15,047 nt of DNA from CAIKZZ01 sp035524595 (lineage in GTDB: Bacteria > Pseudomonadota > Gammaproteobacteria > Steroidobacterales > Steroidobacteraceae): NCBI GenBank assembly GCA_035524595.1, contig DATKOP010000022.1:1-15047 (forward strand), given 5' to 3'. Made by a program: the position numbers and the translations under genes. Below the pieces are notes generated by a model. It did not search any database. It saw nothing but the letters and a program-made list of their open reading frames with translations, and was not told the origin of the DNA. Below, piece after piece: positions 1-6,894 of this stretch (position 1 is its first letter; each line of letters opens with the position of its first letter).

Positions 1-26
1 CTAGCGGCGGCAGCACGCATCGGCGG

Positions 27-32
27 TATGAT
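27..32 (+). promoter_or_regulatory. Candidate -10 element for the metallopeptidase gene
   Basis: TATGAT matches the sigma70 -10 consensus at five of six positions and stands out in very GC-rich DNA. It would start transcription near base 39, giving a leader of about 20 bases before the GTG at 59, with a GGAG ribosome-binding site at 48-51. No convincing -35 hexamer is visible, and the window begins too close to judge the upstream region. Confidence 0.35.
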
Positions 33-58
33 TCCGGCCCCTGAGCCGGAGCGCCGCC

Positions 59-925
59 GTGGAATGGAGAGGACAGCGCGAGAGCGACAACGTCGAGGAC
101 CGGCGCGGCGCGCCGCTCGGCCGCACCGCGGTCGTCGGCGGCGGCGTCGGCACGGTGGTGCTGGCGCTCCTTTACATGTTCCTCGGCGGCGATCCGCGCG
201 ACGTGCTCGAAGGCATCCAGCCGCAGCCGGCCGCGGACGCCCCCCGTGACGACGCGCCGCGCGCGGTCCAGGAATCGGAGCGCGAGCGCGACGCCCGGCA
301 CTTCGTCGCGGTCGTGCTGGCCGAGACCGAGGACGTCTGGCGCGCCGAGTTCCGCGGCCGCGGCGCCGAGTACGCCGAGCCGCACCTCGTGCTCTACCGC
401 GGCGAGGTGGCCTCGGCCTGCGGCGAGGCGGCGGCCGCGATGGGGCCGTTCTACTGCCCGGGCGACGTCCGCGTGTTCCTCGACCTCGGCTTCTTCGACG
501 AGCTCGCGACGCGCTTCGGCGCACCCGGCGAATTCGCGCGCGCCTACGTGATCGCGCACGAGGTCGGCCACCACGTGCAGAACCTGCTCGGCATCTCCGC
601 CAAGGTGCACGCCGCCCAGGAGCGCGGCGACCCGGCCCGCGCCAACGAGCTGTCGGTGCGCCTCGAGCTGCAGGCCGACTGCCTGGCGGGCGTCTGGGCC
701 AACCGCAGCACGAGTGCGCTCAAGCTGTCGGCGGGCGACATCGACGCCGCGCTCGGCGCCGCGAGCGCGGTCGGCGACGACCGGCTGCAGCGCCAGGCGC
801 GCGGCTACGTCACGCCGGACTCGTTCACGCACGGCACCTCGGCGCAGCGCATGCGCTGGTTCCGGCGCGGCGTCGAGGCCGGCGGCCTCGGCGCCTGCGA
901 CACGTTCCGCTCCCGCGATCTCTGA
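59..925 (+). CDS. ypfJ: Membrane-anchored neutral zinc metallopeptidase, YpfJ/KPN_02809 family
   Basis: A 288-residue protein of the putative neutral zinc metallopeptidase family (E. coli YpfJ type). Its N-terminus, with NVEDRRG at residues 11-17, is the family signature. One membrane segment lies at about residues 23-44, leaving the rest probably periplasmic. The zinc-protease motif HEVGHH is at 167-172, with E168 as likely catalytic base, and the following ELQADC block (203-208) probably holds the third metal ligand. Two CxxxxC-type cysteines, C121 and C133, precede the catalytic region and could form a disulfide. The GTG start at 59 is chosen because the family signature begins there and a GGAG lies 7 bases upstream. 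A HIT-family gene follows after 15 bases and may be co-transcribed. The substrate of this family is not established. The family call is secure; the symbol is by resemblance. Confidence 0.92.
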   Translation: MEWRGQRESDNVEDRRGAPLGRTAVVGGGVGTVVLALLYMFLGGDPRDVLEGIQPQPAADAPRDDAPRAVQESERERDARHFVAVVLAETEDVWRAEFRGRGAEYAEPHLVLYRGEVASACGEAAAAMGPFYCPGDVRVFLDLGFFDELATRFGAPGEFARAYVIAHEVGHHVQNLLGISAKVHAAQERGDPARANELSVRLELQADCLAGVWANRSTSALKLSAGDIDAALGAASAVGDDRLQRQARGYVTPDSFTHGTSAQRMRWFRRGVEAGGLGACDTFRSRDL

Positions 926-940
926 CCGGAGACAAGGCCC

Positions 941-1366
941 ATGGCCTACGACGCCAACAACATCTTCGCGCGCATGGTCCGCGGCGAGATCCCCTGCATC
1001 CGCGTCCACGAGGACGCCGAGACACTGGCCTTCATGGACATCATGCCGCAGGCCGACGGCCACACGCTGGTGATCCCCAAGGTCGCGGGCGAGAACATCT
1101 ACGAGACGCCGCCGGAGTCGGTGGCGGCGGCGATCCGCACCACGCAGCGCGTCGCGCGCGCCGTGCAGCAGGCCTTCGCGCCGCCGGGCATCATCGTCAC
1201 GCAGTTCAACGGCCCGGCGGCCGGGCAGACGGTGTTCCACCTGCACTTTCACATCGTGCCGGTGTACACCGCGGGCGGCTGGCGGCCGCACGCGCGCGAG
1301 AAGGCCGACCCGGCGGTCCTCGAGGCGCACGCCGGCCGCATCCGCGCCGCGCTCGCGGCCCGCTGA
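941..1366 (+). CDS. HIT family protein (histidine triad nucleotide hydrolase/transferase)
   Basis: A 141-residue protein, the usual size for a single-domain HIT protein. The histidine triad HLHFH at residues 100-104, followed by IVP, supplies the catalytic and phosphate-binding histidines. The N-terminal FARMVRGEIP (9-18) and ADGHTLVIPK (38-47) blocks are typical of bacterial HIT proteins (Hit/HinT branch). Known members hydrolyse nucleoside phosphoramidates or dinucleoside polyphosphates through a nucleotidyl-histidine intermediate; the exact substrate cannot be read from sequence. It is cytosolic, with no signal peptide or membrane segment. The ATG at 941 has GGAGA at 928-932, and the gene sits 15 bases after the metallopeptidase, suggesting a shared transcript without implying a shared pathway. 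Confidence 0.93.
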   Translation: MAYDANNIFARMVRGEIPCIRVHEDAETLAFMDIMPQADGHTLVIPKVAGENIYETPPESVAAAIRTTQRVARAVQQAFAPPGIIVTQFNGPAAGQTVFHLHFHIVPVYTAGGWRPHAREKADPAVLEAHAGRIRAALAAR

Positions 1367-1433
1367 GCCGCCGGTCACGAGGAGTTCATCGCCCGGTCGC
1401 GGTGCTGTCACACGGCGTCGCGAGAGTCCGGCC

Positions 1434-1697
1434 ATGGGCTACGAACTCGAAGCGCCGGCGCCGGCGGTCTTCCCGGGCCACGACGACGATCTGCGACAGC
1501 AGGCACTCGAGCGGCGCTGCCAGCTCGCCAACGAGCGCCTCGCCGCCGCCCTTACCGGCTACTGGGCGCTGCGCGGCCGCGTCGCGCCGGGCAACCCGGC
1601 CTGGCAGGCCGCGCAGCTGCGCCTCGCGCAGGCGCGCAACAGCTGCCGCGAGGCGCGCGACGAGCTGGAGCTCTACGCCGGCACCGCGCGGCGCTGA
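1434..1697 (+). CDS. Small helical hypothetical protein
   Basis: I do not recognise this 87-residue protein. After a short proline-rich start it reads as mostly helical, Ala/Arg/Glu-rich, with a central YWALRGRV patch (43-50) and single cysteines at C29 and C71. There is no signal peptide, membrane segment or metal motif. It looks like a small soluble helical-hairpin protein. Support for it being real is moderate: an ATG with GAGAG 7 bases upstream, codon choice like its neighbours, and the fact that it fills the whole interval between the HIT gene and the convergent acetate kinase-PduL gene. Its TGA (1695-1697) directly abuts the opposing TAG (1698-1700). A competing overlapping frame starting at 1402 is Arg/Ser-rich and looks like a shadow. 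Function unknown. Confidence 0.6.
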   Translation: MGYELEAPAPAVFPGHDDDLRQQALERRCQLANERLAAALTGYWALRGRVAPGNPAWQAAQLRLAQARNSCREARDELELYAGTARR

Positions 1698-3497
1698 CTA
1701 GCGGCGCCCCAGCACCCGCGCGCTGCCGTCGGCGGCCTCGAGCACGCCGCTCGCGCCGGTGGTCAGGCCCGCGGCGTTGGCCTCGTCGGTGTCGACGTGC
1801 ATCTCGAGCACGAAGTCGGCGCCGACCCGCACCTTGACGTCGCCGAAGGTGAGGCTGCGGCCGCCGCAGTCGACGCGCACGTCCACCCGGTCGCCGTCCT
1901 CGACGCCGAGCTCGGCCGCGTCGCGCGGCGCCATGTGGATGTGCCGCAGCGCGCAGATGACGCCGTGCGTCAGCGTCAGCGCGCCAGCCGGGCCCTCGAG
2001 GCGGATGCCGGGCGTGTGCGCGAGGTCGCCCGACTCGCGCACCGGCGCGTCGACGCCGAGCAGGAACTCGTCGGTGCGCGAGATCTCGACCTGGTCGGCG
2101 TCGCGCTCCGGCCCGACGATGTGCACGTGCTCGATGCGCCCGCCCGGGCCCACCAGCGTGACCGCCTCCTGCGATGCGAACTGGCCGGGCTGCGAGATCG
2201 GCCGCGCCGGCGTCAGCCGGTGGCCGGCGCCGAACAGCGCCGCGACGCTCGCGCGCGTCAGGTGCACGTGACGCGCCGACACGGCGACCGGGATGCGCGC
2301 GCCGGCGGCCACCGCGTGGCGGCCGCCGATCACGCGGCGCGCGGCCGCGGCGATCGCCGCTTCCTCGTCGGTCGCGACGACCAGCAGCCGGCAGCGCGCG
2401 TGCTCGACGGAGATCTCCGCGACCGGCGTCGCGACGTCCACCGCCGCGTCGCGGTTGCGGCTCTCGTCGAGCTCTGCGCCCAGGAACTCGAGGCGCTGCG
2501 CGATCCGGTAGCGCACGCCCGCGCTGTGCTCGCCGACGCCGGCCGTGAACACGATCGCGTCGACGCCGCCCATGACCGCGGCGTAGGCGCCGATGTACTT
2601 GCGCACGCGGTGCGCGTAGACCTGCAGCGCGACGCGACAGCCGTCGTCGCCCTCGCGTGCGCGACGCTCGACCTCGCGCATGTCAGCGGTGCCGGCCAGG
2701 CCCGCGAGGCCGGACTCGCGGTTCAGCAGCCGGTCGAGCGCGTCGACCGACAGCCCCGACCGCAGCAGCGCGAGCAGCGCACCGGCGTCGAGGTCGCCCG
2801 GGCGGGTCGCCATCACCAGGCCCTCGAGCGGCGTGAAGCCCATGCTGGTGTCGACGCTGCGCCCGTACTCGACCGCCGTCACGCTCGCGCCGGCGCCGAG
2901 GTGGCAGGTCACGAGCCGCAGCGTGCCCGGGTCGGCGCCGAGCCAGGCGGCGGCGGCGGCCGCGACGTGCGCGTGGCTGGTGCCGTGGAAGCCGTAGCGG
3001 CGGATGCCGAGCCGCGCCGCGAGCGCGCGCGGCAGCGCGTACTCGCGCGCCCGGCGCGGCAGCGTGGCGTGGAACGCCGTGTCGAACACGGCGACGTGCG
3101 GCACGTCGCCGAGCCGTGCGCGCGCCGCGCGGATGCCGGCGAGCGCCGGCGGGTTGTGCAGCGGCGCGAGCGCGACCAGCGCCGCGATCGCGGCCTCGAC
3201 CGCGTCGTCGATCAGCACCGGCGCGCCGAAGCGCTCGCCGCCGTGCACCACCCGGTGGCCGACCGCAGCCAGCCCGGTCGCGAGCAGGCCGCGCGCGCCG
3301 AGCTCGTCGAGCGCGAGCGCGGCGGCGGCACCGGCGTCGGCGACCACGACCGCGCGCGCCTCGCCGCCGCACTCGAGGCGCGGCCGGCCGCCGATGTCGT
3401 CGATCGACAGCGCCGCGAGCCGCCGGCCGTCGTCGGCGATCAGCGCCGCCTTCAGCGACGAGCTGCCGCAGTTGAGAATCAGGATCGGCGAGGCCAT
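1698..3497 (-). CDS. Acetate kinase-PduL phosphotransacylase fusion
   Basis: A 599-residue two-domain enzyme. Residues about 1-391 are an acetate/propionate kinase of normal length: N9 and GSSS near the start, HRVVHGGE (81-88), the catalytic Asp in VFDTAFH (137-143), GFHGTSH (169-175), TRPGDLDAG (231-239), FTAGVGEH (317-324) and ATDEEAAIA near the end. Residues about 400-599 are a PduL-type phosphate acyltransferase: VSARHVHL (406-413), LTPARPISQPGQF (428-440), RHIHM (518-522) and EMHVDTDEANAAG (565-577), with the His residues expected to bind metal. The product should interconvert acetyl-CoA plus Pi with acetyl phosphate plus CoA, then acetyl phosphate plus ADP with acetate plus ATP, in the cytosol. 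The linker is short and lacks the microcompartment-targeting helix of true PduL. The ATG at 3497 is preferred over 3533 because the kinase fold begins with ILILNCGSSS. Confidence 0.93.
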   Translation of the reverse strand: MASPILILNCGSSSLKAALIADDGRRLAALSIDDIGGRPRLECGGEARAVVVADAGAAAALALDELGARGLLATGLAAVGHRVVHGGERFGAPVLIDDAVEAAIAALVALAPLHNPPALAGIRAARARLGDVPHVAVFDTAFHATLPRRAREYALPRALAARLGIRRYGFHGTSHAHVAAAAAAWLGADPGTLRLVTCHLGAGASVTAVEYGRSVDTSMGFTPLEGLVMATRPGDLDAGALLALLRSGLSVDALDRLLNRESGLAGLAGTADMREVERRAREGDDGCRVALQVYAHRVRKYIGAYAAVMGGVDAIVFTAGVGEHSAGVRYRIAQRLEFLGAELDESRNRDAAVDVATPVAEISVEHARCRLLVVATDEEAAIAAAARRVIGGRHAVAAGARIPVAVSARHVHLTRASVAALFGAGHRLTPARPISQPGQFASQEAVTLVGPGGRIEHVHIVGPERDADQVEISRTDEFLLGVDAPVRESGDLAHTPGIRLEGPAGALTLTHGVICALRHIHMAPRDAAELGVEDGDRVDVRVDCGGRSLTFGDVKVRVGADFVLEMHVDTDEANAAGLTTGASGVLEAADGSARVLGRR

Positions 3498-3500
3498 GCG

Positions 3501-3514
3501 CGATGCTAGCATCG
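3501..3514. promoter_or_regulatory. Perfect 14-bp palindrome with overlapping divergent -10 candidates
   Basis: CGATGCTAGCATCG is identical to its reverse complement and lies in the 50-base gap between two divergent starts, the acetate kinase-PduL fusion (ATG at 3497, minus) and the PerM-family gene (ATG at 3548, plus). Each strand contains TAGCAT, a plausible -10 hexamer (3507-3512 on plus, 3508-3503 on minus). The plus-strand start would give a leader of about 30 bases carrying GAGGA at 3535-3539. The minus-strand start would fall on or next to the kinase ATG. It may be a shared divergent promoter, an operator, or both. No clear -35 is visible on either strand. Confidence 0.4.
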
Positions 3515-3547
3515 GGGTTCGCACCGCCTCCACCGAGGACGTCGACG

Positions 3548-4630
3548 ATGAGCCGCGACCAGCAGAGCGAGCCGGGCTTCGGTTTCTACGGGCGCGCTTT
3601 CGGTCTGGTGGCGGTCGCGATCCTCGGCCTGCTGCTGTACCGCGTCGTCGAGCCGTTCCTCGCGCCGCTCGCGTGGGCGACGGTGCTCGGCTACCTGATG
3701 CACCCGCTGCAGAGCCGCCTGACGCGCGCGCTGCGCGGCCGCGCCGGGCTCGCGGCGCTGCTGCTGACCGCAGTCGGCTTCGTGGTCCTGATCGGGCCGC
3801 TGATGCTGGTCGGCGGCGCGTTCGCCACGCAGGTCGGTGCGCTGGTCGGGTCGCTGCAGCGGCTGGTCGCGGAGCTGAAGATCAACTCGGTGGAGGATCT
3901 CGTCGCGCTGCCCGCGGCGCAGACCGCGCTCGTCTGGCTCGAGGCGCACCTCGCGATCTCGGCCGACCAGCTGCGCGGCTGGCTGGTGTCCGGGGCCGAG
4001 CAGGCGCTGCAGCCGCTCGCGGCGCTCGGCGGCCGCGCGTTCCTCGGCGCGCTCGGCACGGTCGTCAGCTTCACGATGACGATGTTTCTGCTGTTCTTCT
4101 TCCTGCGCGACGGGCGCCGGCTGTACGCGGCGGCGCTCGGGCTGGTGCCGCTCGAGGAGCGTCGCAAGCAGCGGCTCGCGCACCACATGGGCGATGTCAC
4201 GCGCGCCGTGGTGTTCGGCACGCTCGCGACTTCGGTGCTGCAGGGCATCTCGGTCGCGATCGGCTTCGAGCTCGTCGGCCTGCCGTCGCCGATCGTGTTC
4301 GGCGTCGCCGCCGCGGTGCTGTCGGTGCTGCCGGTCGGCGGCACCGCCTTCGTCTGGGGTCCGGGCGCCGCGTGGCTGCTCGCGACCGGGCACGGCGGCG
4401 CCGGCGCGTTCCTGCTGCTGTGGGGCACGCTGATCGTCGGCCTCGCGGACAACCTGCTGCGGCCGCTGCTGATCTCGGGGCGCTCGCAGGTGCCGACGCT
4501 CGCCGTGTTCGTCGGCGTGCTCGGCGGGCTCGGGGCCTTCGGCATGGTCGGCATGTTCCTCGGGCCGCTGGTGATCTCGCTGGCGGTGGCACTGGTGCGC
4601 TTCGCAGACGAGTCGCTCGCAAGCCGATAG
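3548..4630 (+). CDS. AI-2E/PerM family transporter-like membrane protein
   Basis: A 360-residue polytopic membrane protein of the AI-2E exporter family (PF01594; PerM, TqsA, YhhT relatives). Hydrophobic segments fall near residues 16-31, 34-50, 67-95, 165-187, 218-240, 247-278, 285-299 and 315-350. Family hallmarks are FFLRDGRRL (184-192), SVLPVGGTAFVWGPGA (259-274) and the block around DNLLRPLLISGRSQVP (301-316). Between about residues 97 and 160 lies the amphipathic region seen in this family. Members are variously proposed to export autoinducer-2 or to act as ion or Na+/H+ transporters; the substrate here cannot be assigned. The ATG at 3548 is chosen over the in-frame ATG at 3503 because GAGGA sits 8 bases upstream and the upstream codons overlap the divergent promoter region. 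uvrD begins 11 bases after its stop. Confidence 0.9.
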   Translation: MSRDQQSEPGFGFYGRAFGLVAVAILGLLLYRVVEPFLAPLAWATVLGYLMHPLQSRLTRALRGRAGLAALLLTAVGFVVLIGPLMLVGGAFATQVGALVGSLQRLVAELKINSVEDLVALPAAQTALVWLEAHLAISADQLRGWLVSGAEQALQPLAALGGRAFLGALGTVVSFTMTMFLLFFFLRDGRRLYAAALGLVPLEERRKQRLAHHMGDVTRAVVFGTLATSVLQGISVAIGFELVGLPSPIVFGVAAAVLSVLPVGGTAFVWGPGAAWLLATGHGGAGAFLLLWGTLIVGLADNLLRPLLISGRSQVPTLAVFVGVLGGLGAFGMVGMFLGPLVISLAVALVRFADESLASR

Positions 4631-4633
4631 AAT
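4628..4633 (+). promoter_or_regulatory. Candidate -10 element for uvrD
   Basis: TAGAAT overlaps the stop codon of the PerM-family gene and lies 7 bases before the uvrD GTG at 4641. If used, transcription would begin at about the GTG itself, giving a leaderless or nearly leaderless message. No ribosome-binding sequence precedes the GTG, which fits this reading. The -35 region is not convincing. Confidence 0.35.
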
Positions 4634-4640
4634 CGCGCCC

Positions 4641-6812
4641 GTGCAACCCGAAGCCCTCCTCGCGCAGCTCAACGAGGCGCAGCGCGCCGTCGTCAGCGCG
4701 CCGCCCGGCCCGATCCTCGTGCTCGCCGGCGCCGGCAGCGGCAAGACGCGCGTGCTCGTGCACCGGGTCGCGTGGCTGATCTCGCAGGAGGGCGCCTCGC
4801 CGCACTCGGTGCTGGCGGTGACCTTCACCAACAAGGCGGCGGGCGAGATGCGCGGCCGCATCGAGTCGCTGCTCGGCGTGCCGGGCGGGGCGCTCTGGAT
4901 CGGCACCTTCCACGGCCTCGCCCACCGGCTGCTGCGCCTGCACTGGCGCGAGGCGGAGCTGCCGCAGACCTTCCAGATCCTCGACTCCGACGACCAGCTG
5001 CGCCTCGTCAAGAAGGTGGTGCGCGCGCTCGAGCTCGACGACACGCGCTGGGTGCCGAAGGACCTGCAGTACTTCATCAACGCGCAGAAGGACGAGGGCC
5101 GCCGGCCGGCCGCGCTCAGCGACGACGGCGACGGCACGCGGCGCGTCATGATCAGGGTGTACGCGGCCTACGAGGACGCCTGCCGGCGCTCCGGCGTGGT
5201 CGACTTCGCCGAGCTGCTGCTGCGCTCCTTCGAGCTGTGGCGCGACCATCCCGGGCTGCGCGCCCACTACCAGCGGCGCTTCCGGCACGTGCTGGTCGAC
5301 GAGTTCCAGGACACGAACTCGATCCAGTACCTGTGGCTCAGGATGCTGGCGGGCCCCGACAGCCTGCCGTTCGTCGTCGGCGACGACGACCAGTCGATCT
5401 ACGGCTGGCGCGGGGCGCGGGTCGAGAACATCCAGCGCTACCAGCGCGACTTCCCGGGCACCACCGTCTACCGGCTGGAGCAGAACTACCGCTCGACGGC
5501 GACCATCCTGAACGCCGCCAACGCGCTGATCGCGCACAACACCGGCCGCATGGGCAAGACGCTCTGGACCGACGGCGAGCGCGGCGAAGCGATCCGCGTG
5601 TACGCCGCCTTCAACGAGCGCGACGAGGCCGACTTCGTCGTCGAGCGGATCCGCGACTGGGCGCGGCAGGGCGGCCGGCGCCAGGACTGCGGCGTGCTGT
5701 ACCGCTCCAACGCCCAGTCGCGCGTGCTGGAGGAGGCGCTGCTCGCGGCGCGCATCCCGTACCGGGTCTACGGCGGCCTCAGGTTCTTCGAGCGCGCCGA
5801 GGTCAAGGACGCGCTCGCCTACCTGCGGCTGACCTCGAACCGCCGCGACGACGCGTCCTTCGAGCGCGTCGTGAACCTGCCGACGCGTGGCATCGGCGCC
5901 AAGAGCCTGGAGATCCTGCGCCAGACCGCCCGCGACCAGGCGCTGTCGCTGTGGGAGGCGGCGGCCAGCAGCATCGCGAGCGGCGCGCTCGGCCCGAAGG
6001 GCGCGACGGCGATGCACGCCTTCCTGGCGCTGATCGAGCGCCTGGCGAAGGAATCCGCCGGGCTGCCGCTGCACGAGCAGGTCGACCGCGTGATCGCGGG
6101 CGCGGGACTGCTCGAGCACTTCCGCAAGGAGAAGGGCGAGCGCGGCGAGGCGCGCGTCGAGAATCTCGAGGAGCTGGTGTCGGCGGCGCGCGGCTTCGCG
6201 GCCGAGGACGCCACCGACCTGTCGCCGCTCGACAGCTTCCTCGCGCACGCGGCGCTCGAGAGCGGCGAGGGCCAGGCCAGCGAGTGGGAGGACAGCGTGC
6301 AGCTGATGACGCTGCACTCGGCCAAGGGCCTCGAGTTCCCGGTGGTGTTCCTGTGCGGGCTCGAGGACGGGCTGTTCCCCCACCAGCGCTCGGTGACCGA
6401 CATCAACGGCCTCGAGGAAGAGCGCCGGCTCGCGTACGTCGGCATCACCCGCGCGATGCGCAGGCTGTACCTGACCTACGCCGAGCAGCGCCGGCTGCAC
6501 GGCGTCGACCAGTTCGGCACGCCGTCGCGCTTCATCGCCGAGGTGCCGGCGGAGCTGGTCGAGGAGGTCCGGCCGCGCGTGCAGGTGTCACGGCCGGTGT
6601 ACCAGGGGCGCGGCAGGCCGGCGGCGGTCTACGAGGAGCCGCCGCCCGCTTCCGGGATGCGCCTCGGGCAGCGCGTCCGCCACGGCCGCTTCGGCGAGGG
6701 CGTGATCCTGCGTCTCGACGGCCACGGCCAGGGCGCCCAGGTGGAGGTCAACTTCGAGCGGCTCGGGCGCAAGGTGCTGATGCTCGCCTACGCCAACCTC
6801 GAGGCGCTCTGA
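4641..6812 (+). CDS. uvrD: DNA helicase II (UvrD), superfamily 1A
   Basis: A 723-residue 3'-5' DNA helicase, the usual length for UvrD (E. coli 720). All SF1 motifs are present: Q-motif region NEAQRAVV (11-18), Walker A GAGSGKT (30-36), motif Ia TFTNKAA (61-67), motif II VDEFQDTN (219-226), motif III GDDDQSIYGWRGA (247-259), motif IV EQNYRS (280-285), motif V TLHSAKGLEF (557-566) and motif VI EERRLAYVGITRA (593-605). The C-terminal tail, from about residue 672 (MRLGQRVRHGRFGEG), is the Tudor-like domain of UvrD that binds RNA polymerase or UvrB, and separates it from Rep and PcrA-like enzymes. It unwinds DNA in nucleotide excision and mismatch repair. The GTG start at 4641 gives the expected N-terminus MQPEALL. 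It is followed by trkA after 82 bases with its own candidate promoter. Confidence 0.97.
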   Translation: MQPEALLAQLNEAQRAVVSAPPGPILVLAGAGSGKTRVLVHRVAWLISQEGASPHSVLAVTFTNKAAGEMRGRIESLLGVPGGALWIGTFHGLAHRLLRLHWREAELPQTFQILDSDDQLRLVKKVVRALELDDTRWVPKDLQYFINAQKDEGRRPAALSDDGDGTRRVMIRVYAAYEDACRRSGVVDFAELLLRSFELWRDHPGLRAHYQRRFRHVLVDEFQDTNSIQYLWLRMLAGPDSLPFVVGDDDQSIYGWRGARVENIQRYQRDFPGTTVYRLEQNYRSTATILNAANALIAHNTGRMGKTLWTDGERGEAIRVYAAFNERDEADFVVERIRDWARQGGRRQDCGVLYRSNAQSRVLEEALLAARIPYRVYGGLRFFERAEVKDALAYLRLTSNRRDDASFERVVNLPTRGIGAKSLEILRQTARDQALSLWEAAASSIASGALGPKGATAMHAFLALIERLAKESAGLPLHEQVDRVIAGAGLLEHFRKEKGERGEARVENLEELVSAARGFAAEDATDLSPLDSFLAHAALESGEGQASEWEDSVQLMTLHSAKGLEFPVVFLCGLEDGLFPHQRSVTDINGLEEERRLAYVGITRAMRRLYLTYAEQRRLHGVDQFGTPSRFIAEVPAELVEEVRPRVQVSRPVYQGRGRPAAVYEEPPPASGMRLGQRVRHGRFGEGVILRLDGHGQGAQVEVNFERLGRKVLMLAYANLEAL

Positions 6813-6816
6813 GCGC

Positions 6817-6844
6817 GGCGGGCCGCAGGCCACGGCCGCCCGCC
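6817..6844 (+). terminator. GC-rich hairpin after uvrD, possible terminator
   Basis: GGCGGGC (6817-6823) and GCCCGCC (6838-6844) form a 7-bp stem that can extend inward past a mismatch. It starts 5 bases after the uvrD stop. No T-run follows, so it is not a standard intrinsic terminator; it may be a pausing or mRNA 3'-end structure, or simply a by-product of the very high GC content. Confidence 0.25.
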
Positions 6845-6858
6845 GGCCGCCGGCCTGT

Positions 6859-6864
6859 TAGACT
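6859..6864 (+). promoter_or_regulatory. Candidate -10 element for trkA
   Basis: TAGACT is an AT-richer hexamer in an otherwise nearly pure G/C gap between uvrD and trkA. It would start transcription near base 6871, leaving a leader of about 24 bases before the GTG at 6895. No strong -35 is visible. Confidence 0.3.
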
Positions 6865-6894
6865 CCGCGCCACCGGGAACAGGCGCGTGGCCAC

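Noticed and set aside
1797..3509. A 570-codon plus-strand frame opposite the acetate kinase-PduL gene
   Set aside because: An Arg/Ala/Asp/Val-rich shadow without recognisable domains, while the minus strand encodes two well-defined enzyme domains.
3498..3533. N-terminal extension of the acetate kinase-PduL gene by 12 codons to the ATG at 3533
   Set aside because: The acetate kinase fold starts within a few residues of the ATG at 3497, and the extension would cover the palindrome and candidate promoter.
3506..5149. A 547-codon minus-strand open frame across the PerM-family gene and the start of uvrD
   Set aside because: Composition is Arg/Gln/Glu-rich and without motifs. It mirrors the codon pattern of the real plus-strand genes.
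4197..6500. A 767-codon open frame antisense to uvrD and the PerM-family gene
   Set aside because: Its product is a low-complexity Arg/Val/Leu/Gln/His-rich sequence with no domain signature. UvrD on the other strand has every helicase motif. Long antisense frames are expected at this GC content.
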